Source: BPGX01 sp037447455
Lineage (GTDB): Bacteria; Bacteroidota; Bacteroidia; B-17B0; Aurantibacillaceae
DNA length: 64,000 bases
Reading direction: 5' to 3'
NCBI GenBank assembly: GCA_037447455.1
Contig: JBBIGQ010000009.1
Coordinates: 1-64,000 of the forward strand
The translations under genes were made by a program, and so were the position numbers. Below the pieces are notes generated by a model. That model had not been told where the DNA came from. It did no database searches and saw nothing but the letters and a program-made list of their open reading frames with translations. Numbering within the stretch: position 1 is the stretch's first letter; each line of letters begins with the position of its first letter. Shown one piece after another: positions 27,430 through 35,845 of this stretch.

Positions 27430-28859
27430 TAAAACTCACAATTTTTTGGGGTTCTTGGGAGGGGTATCACATCACGGATATTGCTCATACCGGTACAAAA
27501 TTGCACCAATCGTTCAAAGCCAAGCCCGAAGCCTGCGTGTGGAACAGTTCCAAACCGTCGTGTGTCTAAATACCAATACATTTCTTTAGTAGATATGTGG
27601 AGTTCGTTCATTCGTTTTTCCAAAACATCTAATCGTTCTTCTCTTTGTGATCCGCCGATAATTTCACCAATACCTGGGAATAATACATCCATTGCCCGGA
27701 CGGTTTTGCCATCTTCGTTTTGCCGCATATAAAAGGCCTTAATATCTTTTGGATAATCGGTTAAAATAACGGGTTTCTTAAACTCTTTTTCAACCAAATA
27801 ACGTTCGTGTTCAGTTTGTAAGTCCATACCCCATTTTACCGGGAATTGAAATTTCTTCTTTTTGTTGTAATTTGAGTTTTCAAGTATTTCAATAGCTTGG
27901 GTGTAAGTAAGCCGTTCAAAAGGTTCATGGATACAAAATTGTAATCTTTCAATAAGGGGCATATTGCTGCGTTCGCTTTGTGATTTTTGTTTTTCTTCGT
28001 CTGTTTGTCTTTGTTGTAAAAATTCAAGTTCGTGTGTGTAGTTTTCCAAAACGAAGTTAAGAAGGTATTTCAACATTTCTTCTGCTAAGTTCATATTGTC
28101 ATTTATATCGTAAAAAGCCATTTCGGGCTCTATCATCCAGAATTCAGCAAGATGTCGCGGGGTATTGGAATTTTCGGCACGAAAGGTAGGACCGAAAGTA
28201 TATACTTCTGAAAAGGCCATGGCACCGAGTTCAGCTTCTAATTGTCCGGAAACGGTGAGTTTGGCAGGTTTTCCAAAAAAATCTTCTGAAAAGTTTACTT
28301 TTCCATCATCTGTTTTAGGCACATTACTCAAATCAAAGGTAGTTACTTGAAAAAGTTCGCCGGCCCCTTCTGCATCGGAAGCGGTAATAATGGGGGCGTG
28401 TATGTAAACAAATCCCCGATTTTGAAAGAATTGATGAATAGCAAAAGCTAAACCATTGCGGATGCGAAAGACCGATTGAAAAGTAGTGGTGCGCATTCGG
28501 AGATGGGCGATTTCTCTTAAAAATTCTAAACTGTGTTTTTTGGGTTGTAAAGGGTATTGTTCGGGAGGACATTCGCCTATTACCTCTATGGTTTGTGCAA
28601 GAATTTCGTGTGTTTGTCCTTTACCTTGTGAAGGTACTAACAATCCTTGTATTTTTAGAGAAGTACCGGTGTGTATTTTTTTTAACACTTCTTCCGGACA
28701 TCTGTTGAAGTCCAAAACAATTTGTAGGTTTTGTAGGGTAGACCCGTCGTTTAATGAAATAAACTGATTGTTTCTAAATGTTCTCACCCAACCCATTACG
28801 CGCACGCTTTGTTGTTGGGGGGCTAATTTCAGAATATCACTTATTTTGGTTCGTTTCAT
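27429..28859 (-). CDS. asnS: Asparaginyl-tRNA synthetase
   Basis: 476 residues, a class II synthetase. An OB-fold anticodon domain (about 15-110, VRVMGWVRTFRNNQFISLND) precedes the catalytic core with motif 2 around PTFRAENSNTPRHLAEFWM and motif 3 GFGLGFERLVQFCTG. It charges tRNA-Asn. It overlaps the end of lgt by 23 bp and lptE by one base, so it is deep inside a compact operon that otherwise carries envelope genes. Confidence 0.97.
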   Translation of the reverse strand: MKRTKISDILKLAPQQQSVRVMGWVRTFRNNQFISLNDGSTLQNLQIVLDFNRCPEEVLKKIHTGTSLKIQGLLVPSQGKGQTHEILAQTIEVIGECPPEQYPLQPKKHSLEFLREIAHLRMRTTTFQSVFRIRNGLAFAIHQFFQNRGFVYIHAPIITASDAEGAGELFQVTTFDLSNVPKTDDGKVNFSEDFFGKPAKLTVSGQLEAELGAMAFSEVYTFGPTFRAENSNTPRHLAEFWMIEPEMAFYDINDNMNLAEEMLKYLLNFVLENYTHELEFLQQRQTDEEKQKSQSERSNMPLIERLQFCIHEPFERLTYTQAIEILENSNYNKKKKFQFPVKWGMDLQTEHERYLVEKEFKKPVILTDYPKDIKAFYMRQNEDGKTVRAMDVLFPGIGEIIGGSQREERLDVLEKRMNELHISTKEMYWYLDTRRFGTVPHAGFGLGFERLVQFCTGMSNIRDVIPLPRTPKNCEF

Positions 28860-29640
28860 GCTGTTTTTTTTTTATCATCCAATAAATACCAAGTACAATA
28901 AAAGGAATACTCAACATTTGTCCCATATTGATGGGCAATTGATCTTCAAATGCTTCCTGATTTTCTTTGAGAAATTCTATAAAAAACCGAAAGGTAAACA
29001 ACAAAACACAGAACAAGCCAAACATAAATCCCGGTGCTAAATGCTGTCGTTTGTTTTTCCATAAATAGATAAATAGAATAAAAAGTAAGCCGGCATAAAT
29101 GGCTTCGTATAATTGAGAAGGATGGCGGGGAATGTTGTCAACACTTGCAAAAATGAAAGCGAAGGGTAGGGTAGTGGGTTTCCCAATAATTTCGGAGTTC
29201 ATAAGATTTCCGATGCGGATGAGCATGCCTGCTAATGGTACAACAATGACAATTCTATCTAATAGCCACCAGATGTTTTCTTTTGTTTTGTATACATAGA
29301 GCCAAATAGCGATAAGAATGCCAATAGCACCACCATGACTGGCTAATCCACCTTCATAAATTTTAAGAATGTCGATGGGGTGGGTGATGTAATAGTTGAA
29401 ATCATAGAATAAGCAGTGTCCTAATCTGGCTCCAATAATTGACCCCAGCATAATATAAAGCGTCAGATGATCAAGTGCTTCTTGCTTTTTGTTTTCCAGT
29501 TTATAGACTTTGCTAAGTATGTAATGAGATAAAATAAAAGATAAGGCCCACATCAAACCATACCAGCGAACAGGCCAGTCTATAATGGTGATGGTAAAAA
29601 TTTCTGGAGAAGGATCCCAATAAATGTAATGTAAGAACAT
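28837..29640 (-). CDS. lgt: Prolipoprotein diacylglyceryl transferase
   Basis: 267 residues with seven hydrophobic segments. The Lgt signature RIGNLMNSEIIGKPT is present, along with the earlier GARLGHCLFYD segment and the PRHPSQLYEA motif. It transfers diacylglycerol from phosphatidylglycerol to the lipobox cysteine of prolipoproteins in the inner membrane. Its substrates in this window include BamD, LptE, the Pmp3-like lipoprotein and the 43-residue lipoprotein. It starts 5 bp after the preceding gene. Confidence 0.96.
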   Translation of the reverse strand: MFLHYIYWDPSPEIFTITIIDWPVRWYGLMWALSFILSHYILSKVYKLENKKQEALDHLTLYIMLGSIIGARLGHCLFYDFNYYITHPIDILKIYEGGLASHGGAIGILIAIWLYVYKTKENIWWLLDRIVIVVPLAGMLIRIGNLMNSEIIGKPTTLPFAFIFASVDNIPRHPSQLYEAIYAGLLFILFIYLWKNKRQHLAPGFMFGLFCVLLFTFRFFIEFLKENQEAFEDQLPINMGQMLSIPFIVLGIYWMIKKKQHETNQNK

Positions 29641-29645
29641 AATAA

Positions 29646-30275
29646 TTAAGCGAGATTAATAATATCTAAAACTACCAGTAGTGCAAATATAATAGCCGGA
29701 AGAAGGAATAAAAGATGAAGGATAAGACCTACCCAAAAATTGGTGGTTGCTTTTTTACCATCGTGTAGGTAAATAGCAATTAAACATAAAATAGGAAAGA
29801 GTGCCAGAATCACCTGAATAATTTTATCGTCGCTGCTTTTTTGTGAAGAAATGGAGGTAGTATTTTGTGATTTTTTCTGATGAGTGGCATTGATGTAGGA
29901 ATGAGTTTTTGTATGATTTGTCGCATTTAAAGAAGATGGATAGTTGTATAATTGCTTGATTTTATTAGAATGTAAAAGTTGGTTTTTAGTGATGGTTTTA
30001 GTTGGGGGTATATTTTGATGGGCGGTTGTTATCTGATGGTTTGACTTAGTGGATAAAGATGTTTGCGTCGGATGGTTGGTATTATCAGAAGTTAATGTTT
30101 TGGAAATAATTTTGTTGTTTTCAATCTTTTGGGTTTGTGGTTTCATAGTATGTACAATGCTTTCAAAGTACATACCTTTTGTGTATTTTCTTTTATTAAA
30201 ATTGTGAGTGGAGCAAGATGTGAATAAGGCGCTGATAGTCAGCATACTTGCTAAAACAACATTGATTTTTTTCAT
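29646..30275 (-). CDS. Lipoprotein with C-terminal YqaE/Pmp3-like membrane domain
   Basis: ATG at 30275 gives 209 residues starting MKKINVVLASML. An ATG 39 bases upstream would overlap the neighbouring gene and precede the signal peptide oddly. The lipobox ALFTSC is followed by about 110 residues rich in Thr, Asn, Ser, His and Lys with low complexity. The carboxyl end has two hydrophobic helices joined by YLHDGKKATTNFWVGL and ending LPAIIFALLVVL, the Pmp3/YqaE proteolipid pattern. Similar lipoprotein-Pmp3 fusions occur in Bacteroidota; their role is unknown. It lies 26 bp after the phosphoesterase gene and 5 bp before lgt. Confidence 0.75.
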   Translation of the reverse strand: MKKINVVLASMLTISALFTSCSTHNFNKRKYTKGMYFESIVHTMKPQTQKIENNKIISKTLTSDNTNHPTQTSLSTKSNHQITTAHQNIPPTKTITKNQLLHSNKIKQLYNYPSSLNATNHTKTHSYINATHQKKSQNTTSISSQKSSDDKIIQVILALFPILCLIAIYLHDGKKATTNFWVGLILHLLFLLPAIIFALLVVLDIINLA

Positions 30276-30301
30276 AGGTTTAATTTTTTTGCGAATGTAC
30301 A

Positions 30302-30802
30302 TCATTTTTCCCATTCAATGATTTTCATATTTAAAATTTTACCGCTGTCTAATTCAAAAAAAAGTGCTGTGCATACCTTGTGAACACCATACTTACCGGC
30401 AGCACCAGGATTTATATACCACAGATTATAGGCGTTGTCCCATTTTACTTTCAAGATGTGAGAGTGTCCGCACACTAAAATATCTGGATGATAATTCTGT
30501 ATAAGTTTTTGTGTACTTGTAGAGTATTTTCCATAGGTCCCTGCAATGTGGGTTATTAAAATTTTGAAATTTTCCAGTTCAAAATATAGATATTCATTGG
30601 TTTGGGTTCGGATGTCAGATTCGTCAATATTTCCGTAAACAATTCGTATTGTTTTATTTTTACATAAAGATTGGATTGTGTTCAATACATTATCATTTCC
30701 AATATCTCCGGCGTGCCATACTTCATCTGCTTGTTGAAAATACTTTATCCATTCTGTATTCCAATAGCCGTGCGTGTCAGAAAGCAGAAATATTTTAGTC
30801 AT
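30302..30802 (-). CDS. YfcE/MJ0936-type metallophosphoesterase
   Basis: 166 residues, the usual size of this cytoplasmic phosphodiesterase family. Metal-binding motifs are SDTHG (8-12), AGDIGN (about 32-37), YGNIDE (about 57-62), the isolated His in ITHIAG, and CGHSHIL. It hydrolyses phosphodiesters or phosphomonoesters; the natural substrate is not clear for this family. It starts 14 bp after dnaN. Confidence 0.9.
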   Translation of the reverse strand: MTKIFLLSDTHGYWNTEWIKYFQQADEVWHAGDIGNDNVLNTIQSLCKNKTIRIVYGNIDESDIRTQTNEYLYFELENFKILITHIAGTYGKYSTSTQKLIQNYHPDILVCGHSHILKVKWDNAYNLWYINPGAAGKYGVHKVCTALFFELDSGKILNMKIIEWEK

Positions 30803-30816
30803 TTAAAGAGAGCGGA

Positions 30817-31959
30817 TTAAAAGGTCGTAATGGGCATTATGAGAGATATTACTCTTTCTCCCGGATTTTCCTGATGTGGTTTAATTAATACAGCCCGATT
30901 TGATTCGGTCATTTCAAATACAATTTCGTCAGACGAAATATTTTGTAATTGTTCAAGTAATAAGGGGGCATTGAAAGCGATGGCAAAAGATTCGCCTTGA
31001 TACGTACAGGTAAGATTTTCAATAGCGGATTCGTTAAATTCTTCATTCACAGCGGTAACTTTAAGTAAACTGCCATTCATTTCAAATTGAACGCGATTGT
31101 TTTCTAATGTAGAAAAAACCTTTACCCGACGAATGGATGCTATTAAAGCATTTCTGTCAACAATAAGTTTTTTAGAAAAATTTTTCGGGAAAATGTCTCT
31201 GTATTTTGGGAACTCTCCGGATGCTAATTTGGAATAAATAGTGTATTCTCCGACTTTTGTCTGAATAAATCCATTGGCATAATTAATTTCTACTGCGTCA
31301 TCAAACTTGTCTAATATTTTTGTAATAACTGAGATATTTTTCTTGGGTAGTATAAAAGATAATGTGGTTTCTGGTCTGGAATCTGTGCGTGTGTATTCTA
31401 TAAGGCGATGCGTGTCTGTTGAAACAAAAACGGCTTCGTTTTCTAAAAACTGGCAATACACTCCACAAAGATTGGGACGAAGTTCTATGTCATCTGAGGC
31501 AGCAAAGAGTGTTTTTTCCAGTCCAATCTTGAATAGGTCGGACTTGATGGTAAAGGAGCCCGAAAATTCAGTATCTACACTTATGGTAGGATATTGATCG
31601 CCGTTAAAAACACTGAGTTTATATTCTCCCTGATCGGTTTTAAGTTTAATTGACATGTCGTCCGGAAGTAAAATAACGGTCAAGGGTTGTTCGGGTAAAC
31701 TTTGTAAAATTTCAATTATTTTTTTACCATTGATGACAAAGCCATTTTCAAAATTAGCAGATGTTTCAGAAGCCGCTGGATTGACGTGAACAGAAGTTTG
31801 CACCTGAAGGTCCTGACTAAATGCTGTGATGTTTAGATTGTTTTTATTCAGTTCAAATAAAAAGCCCTCCAGTAAGGGATTGGCTTTATTGGTAGATAAA
31901 ATAGGGCTTAGGTTTTTTAAGTGTTCCAAAACAATAGATGGTGTAGTAATAAACATCAT
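30817..31959 (-). CDS. dnaN: DNA polymerase III beta sliding clamp
   Basis: 380 residues with three clamp domains and family segments such as NPLLEGFLFELN, FVINGKKIIEILQSLP, LFAASDDIELRPNLCGVYC, SGEFPKYRDIFP and the end RVISLIMPI. It tethers the polymerase to DNA. A TACTTTTG -7 box at 31990-31983 lies 23 bases upstream of the ATG, so dnaN heads the seven-gene unit ending in namZ. dnaN lies about 26 kb from dnaA here, not beside it. Confidence 0.97.
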   Translation of the reverse strand: MMFITTPSIVLEHLKNLSPILSTNKANPLLEGFLFELNKNNLNITAFSQDLQVQTSVHVNPAASETSANFENGFVINGKKIIEILQSLPEQPLTVILLPDDMSIKLKTDQGEYKLSVFNGDQYPTISVDTEFSGSFTIKSDLFKIGLEKTLFAASDDIELRPNLCGVYCQFLENEAVFVSTDTHRLIEYTRTDSRPETTLSFILPKKNISVITKILDKFDDAVEINYANGFIQTKVGEYTIYSKLASGEFPKYRDIFPKNFSKKLIVDRNALIASIRRVKVFSTLENNRVQFEMNGSLLKVTAVNEEFNESAIENLTCTYQGESFAIAFNAPLLLEQLQNISSDEIVFEMTESNRAVLIKPHQENPGERVISLIMPITTF

Positions 31960-32055
31960 AATCTTACAATTTTTTATCCGTGCAAAAGTAAATTAAACAA
32001 AAATATGTATCAGAACTATTTTACTAACAAACTAAAAAAATTATGAACTATGAAA

Positions 32056-32328
32056 TTACTCTTTAATAATCTTTTCTATTATTTTTTCTTTTTCATTAAC
32101 CATGATTTCAAAAACATATACTCCACTCGGTAATTCTTCGATATTAACAGGATACTTATTCACGCCACCTATTAAGTTAATATCTTTAGAAATTACTTTA
32201 TTGCCATAAACATTATAAGCATTAATAGTTGCTTTTCCATTGTTGTTAGTCAATCTGGATTCTATTGTACAATTAATTTCAGTAGAAGCCGGATTGGGAA
32301 ATATTGAAAGTACAAATACTTCATTCAT
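32056..32328 (-). pseudogene. Orphan T9SS type A sorting domain (probable gene remnant)
   Basis: 90 residues that are almost exactly one T9SS C-terminal sorting domain: VFVLSIFPNPAST at the start, then YNVYGNKVISKD, and LPSGVYVFEIMVNEKEKI at the end. Nothing precedes it. The frame extends only about 27 codons upstream of the ATG before a stop, and there is no signal peptide, so as written the product could not reach the Sec pathway. The simplest reading is the remaining tail of a deleted cargo gene. An upstream part in another frame was looked for between 32329 and 32494 and not found; that stretch holds only a short imperfect repeat. Confidence 0.6.
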
Positions 32329-32414
32329 TTCTGCATCAATTGCTACTATTCTTGTTTCACTTTCTTTTTCGCTGTTTTCAAATGAATGACATTATTTAAA
32401 TAAATAAACCACAC

Positions 32415-32452
32415 ACTTCACTCAATAAAAAATACTATTTCGCTCAATAAAA
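32415..32452. repeat. Imperfect 16 bp direct repeat, 22 bp period
   Basis: The two copies (32415-32430 and 32437-32452) match at 14 of 16 positions and share CTCAATAAAA. They lie in the 166 bp gap between the pnp stop and the orphan sorting domain. A 22 bp period places them on one face of the helix. Could be a chance A/T-rich similarity or a binding site. Confidence 0.35.
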
Positions 32453-32494
32453 TGGATAATAAGCGAAACTATATCTACTAAAAAATTAAAAAAG

Positions 32495-34609
32495 TTATGG
32501 CTTAGCCAGCAGTACTTTTCGGGATACTTTGTATTTACCCGATTTTTGGTCTACGCCTAAATACTTAACTTCCACTGTATCCCCTTCTTTAAGCACATCA
32601 GTCAGTGTTTCCCGCCTTACCCAGTCGTACTCAGAAATGTGTAGCAAGGCATCTTTTCCGGGCAAAAATTCTACAAAAGCACCATAAGGCATGATTGATT
32701 TTACTTTTGCGGTGTACACTTCTCCTACTTCTGGTATAGCAATAATAAGTTTAATTTTATTAACCGCATTTTTAACGGCTTGTTCATTGGCACCAAATAT
32801 ATTGGCTCTCCCAATGATTCCGCTGGTTTCTTCTAATTGAATGGTGGTTTGCGTTTCTCTTTGAATTTCCTGAATAATTTTTCCACCTGGTCCAATGATA
32901 GCACCAAAATACTCTACCGGCACATCTATCAAAACAAATCTTGGGGCGTGCTGTTTGAGTTCTTTTCTAGGTTCAGAAATGGCTTTTATCATTTCATTCA
33001 TAATGTGCATTCTCCCTTCCTTTGCCTGATACAGTGCTTCTCTCATGATGTCGTAAGATAAGCCATTCACTTTTAAGTCCATTTGTACGGCTGTAATTCC
33101 ATCTTTTGTACCACACACTTTGAAGTCCATATCGCCTAAATGATCTTCATCGCCAAGAATATCCGATAGCACTGCATAATTTTCTTTGTCGTCTGTAATT
33201 AAACCCATAGCAATCCCGGCTACTGGTTTTCTAATCTGAATGCCTGCATCCATTAAAGCAAGCGTGCCGGCACATACGGTAGCCATACTGGAAGAACCGT
33301 TACTTTCTAAAATATCGGATACTACACGAATGGTATATCCGGTGTCTTGAGGTGCCATTCTTTTGAGTGCTCTATGTGCTAAATTGCCATGGCCTATTTC
33401 TCTTCTGCCGGGACCTCTCATGGGTTTCACTTCTCCGGTTGAAAAGGGTGGAAAGTTGTAGTGCAATATAAATTTTTCTTCTTCAATTTTCATGGCTTTA
33501 TCTAAAATCAAAATATCGTCCGGCGTACCAAGTGTTACGGTAGTCAATGATTGTGTTTCACCTCTTGTAAAAATGGCGCTTCCATGTGCCATTGGTAAAT
33601 AATCCACTTCACAATAAATAGGACGAATGTCTTTTAATCCTCTTCCATCCAAACGAATTCTATCGGTTAATATCATTTTTCTGACAGCATCGTATTCAAT
33701 AAGTCCGTAGTATTTATCAATCAAGGCAGATTTTTCTTTGAGTTCTTCTTCAGAAAATTGATTTTTGAAATCATCCAGCACTTGTGTAAATGCTTTTTTT
33801 CGTTCGTGTTTATTAGGATTTTGCCGTTTTGCCACTTCATATACTTTGTCAAATAGTTCTTTATGCATTTTATTTTTAAGTTCTTCGTCATTTACTTCGT
33901 GCTGATAAAGTCGTTTAGAAGGAGCATTTGCAAGCTTGGCGAAGGTTTTTATGGCTTCAATTTGTTTTTGGATAACAGTATGTGCAAACTGTATGGCTTC
34001 AATCATTTCATCTTCCGATATTTCATTCATTTCGCCTTCTACCATCACAATATCTGTTTCGGTAGCGGCCACTATCATGTCTATGGTAGATTTTTCCAAC
34101 TGTTCAACATCCGGGTTAATGAGTAATTTACCATCTATTTTTCCTACTCTTACTTCAGACATGATTTTTGTAACTGGTATATCAGACACTGCAATAGCTG
34201 CTGAAGCCGCAAGACCAGCAAGCGCATCGGGCATATCTTTTTTATCACTGGAAATAAGATATATTAAAACTTGTGTATCGGCGTGATAATCTTCCGGAAA
34301 AAGTGGTCGTAATGCTCTATCTACGAGGCGACTTACGAGTATTTCGTAATCGGATAGTTTTCCTTCTCTTTTAAAGAAAGAACCTGGGATTCTTCCTGAA
34401 GCAGCAAATTTTTCCTGATAATCCACGGTCAATGGCATAAAATCTACGCCTTCTTTTGCTTCTTTAGCACTGACAACAGTAGCGAGTAACATTGTATTGT
34501 TGAATTTTAAAACAACAGATCCATCTGCTTGTCTGGCCAGTTTTCCGGTTTCTAAAGTAATTTGCCTTCCATCTCCAATATCAAAGTGATGTGTGATAGG
34601 TTTTAACAT
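32495..34609 (-). CDS. pnp: Polynucleotide phosphorylase
   Basis: 704 residues. Two RNase PH-like cores are present (about 10-220, and 315-540 with the FSTGEVKPMRGPGRREIGHG active-site region), joined by an alpha-helical domain. KH (about 555-615, IIGPGGKIIQEIQ) and S1 RNA-binding domains (about 622-690, GEVYTAKVKSIMPYGAFVEF) follow. It degrades RNA phosphorolytically from the 3' end in RNA turnover. It lies behind a terminator hairpin downstream of rpsO, the classical rpsO-pnp order. Confidence 0.97.
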   Translation of the reverse strand: MLKPITHHFDIGDGRQITLETGKLARQADGSVVLKFNNTMLLATVVSAKEAKEGVDFMPLTVDYQEKFAASGRIPGSFFKREGKLSDYEILVSRLVDRALRPLFPEDYHADTQVLIYLISSDKKDMPDALAGLAASAAIAVSDIPVTKIMSEVRVGKIDGKLLINPDVEQLEKSTIDMIVAATETDIVMVEGEMNEISEDEMIEAIQFAHTVIQKQIEAIKTFAKLANAPSKRLYQHEVNDEELKNKMHKELFDKVYEVAKRQNPNKHERKKAFTQVLDDFKNQFSEEELKEKSALIDKYYGLIEYDAVRKMILTDRIRLDGRGLKDIRPIYCEVDYLPMAHGSAIFTRGETQSLTTVTLGTPDDILILDKAMKIEEEKFILHYNFPPFSTGEVKPMRGPGRREIGHGNLAHRALKRMAPQDTGYTIRVVSDILESNGSSSMATVCAGTLALMDAGIQIRKPVAGIAMGLITDDKENYAVLSDILGDEDHLGDMDFKVCGTKDGITAVQMDLKVNGLSYDIMREALYQAKEGRMHIMNEMIKAISEPRKELKQHAPRFVLIDVPVEYFGAIIGPGGKIIQEIQRETQTTIQLEETSGIIGRANIFGANEQAVKNAVNKIKLIIAIPEVGEVYTAKVKSIMPYGAFVEFLPGKDALLHISEYDWVRRETLTDVLKEGDTVEVKYLGVDQKSGKYKVSRKVLLAKP

Positions 34610-34632
34610 ATAGTAAGTTTTTTTATTTAATT

Positions 34633-34681
34633 AAAAAGGGCATACACTGAAATCATTGTACTTGATTTAAGTGTAATGCCC
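34633..34681 (-). terminator. Terminator/attenuator hairpin between rpsO and pnp
   Basis: On the minus strand GGGCAT, then ACACT, then AAATC pair with the complementary segments GATTT, AGTGT and ATGCCC (34681-34638), with one bulged T, one mismatch and a 9-base loop. Five T residues follow (34637-34633). It ends about 24 bases before the pnp ATG. It can stop transcription after rpsO, and read-through RNA would carry the hairpin in the pnp leader, the position where PNPase autoregulation acts in enterobacteria. Confidence 0.8.
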
Positions 34682-34738
34682 CCCGTTTGTTATTTGATGT
34701 CCTTAAGTAATTAATGCAATTACTTAAATAGGATGTTC

Positions 34739-35008
34739 TTATTTTCTGATATTTAATTCTTTAATGAGTGTTCTGTATTGTGACAAATGATGTTCTTTCA
34801 GGTAATTTAATAATTTTCTTCTTTGGTTCACTAATTTCAGTAACGCACGTTGTGTTACAAAATCCTTTTTATTACTTTGTAAATGTTCAGAAAGGTGTTG
34901 TATTCTTTCAGTTAATAAGGCAATTTGCACAGAAGTATCACCGGTGTTTTTGTTATTTCCGGCTATTTTTTTCATAATTTCTGCTTTTGTTTCTTTTGTC
35001 AATGGCAT
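34739..35008 (-). CDS. rpsO: Ribosomal protein S15
   Basis: 89 residues, the standard length. S15 segments are GDTSVQIALLTERIQHLSEH and LLKLVNQRRKLLNYLKEH. It binds 16S rRNA early in assembly of the small subunit. It starts 11 bp after the tsf stop, so it reads on from the rplM-rpsI-rpsB-tsf unit. Confidence 0.97.
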   Translation of the reverse strand: MPLTKETKAEIMKKIAGNNKNTGDTSVQIALLTERIQHLSEHLQSNKKDFVTQRALLKLVNQRRKLLNYLKEHHLSQYRTLIKELNIRK

Positions 35009-35019
35009 GGTCTTTAATT

Positions 35020-35841
35020 TTATGATAATGAATAACGTTTAAAGGCAATTACTTTTACATCTTTATCAACAGATTGTAAATATTGCCCAATAGTGAGCTT
35101 GCTGTCCTTAATATATTCCTGATTTAATAATGTAGATTCTTTGAAGAATTTATTTAGTTTTCCTTGTGCAATTTTTTCAACCATATCCTCTGGTTTCCCT
35201 TCTTGTTTCACTTGTTCTCTTGCGATTTCCAGTTCTCTTTCCAGGATATTTTGTGGCACATCGTTTTTATCAATAGAAACGGGTGCCATTGCGGCTATTT
35301 GCATTGCGATATTTTTTCCGGCTTCTTCGTTGATTGGTTTACTGAATCCAACAATAACAGCCAATCTATTACCAGGATGAATATATGAAACTACAAAAGG
35401 CGCTTCTAATGCGGCATAATAGCCGATTTCAATTTTTTCGCCGATTTTAGCGATTTGCTCCATTAATTTATCGCTAATTGAAATATCGGAATTGTATGGA
35501 AGTTTTTTTAATGCTTCTGAATCGGAAGGGAATTTTTCCAGAGCTATTGTAGCGACTTCGTCTGCAAAGGATTGAAAATCCTGATTTTTGGCAACGAAAT
35601 CGGTTTCACAGTTAACGGATAGCAAAATAGCGTGGGTGTTGTTTTTTATTTTGGCTAGTACAAATCCTTCTTTTGCTTCGCGATCTTGTCTGTTAGCGGC
35701 AATTTTAGCCCCTTTTTTTCTTAAATAGTCAATTGCTTTTTCAAAATCGCCACCACTTTCTTCCAGTGCTTTTTTACAGTCCATCATTCCCGCACCGGTT
35801 TGTTGTCTTAACTTATTAATATCTGCAACAGTAACAGCCAT
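35020..35841 (-). CDS. tsf: Elongation factor Ts
   Basis: 273 residues. The amino-terminal UBA-like domain carries LRQQTGAGMMDCKKALEES, and the core carries the VNCETDFVAKN segment, both diagnostic. It exchanges GDP for GTP on EF-Tu. It begins 4 bp after rpsB. Confidence 0.97.
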   Translation of the reverse strand: MAVTVADINKLRQQTGAGMMDCKKALEESGGDFEKAIDYLRKKGAKIAANRQDREAKEGFVLAKIKNNTHAILLSVNCETDFVAKNQDFQSFADEVATIALEKFPSDSEALKKLPYNSDISISDKLMEQIAKIGEKIEIGYYAALEAPFVVSYIHPGNRLAVIVGFSKPINEEAGKNIAMQIAAMAPVSIDKNDVPQNILERELEIAREQVKQEGKPEDMVEKIAQGKLNKFFKESTLLNQEYIKDSKLTIGQYLQSVDKDVKVIAFKRYSLS

Positions 35842-35845
35842 ATTA

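Noticed and set aside
32329..32494. Missing front part of the orphan sorting-domain gene in another frame
   Set aside because: The three minus-strand frames carry early stops here and show no protein-like sequence, so a simple frameshift does not explain the fragment.
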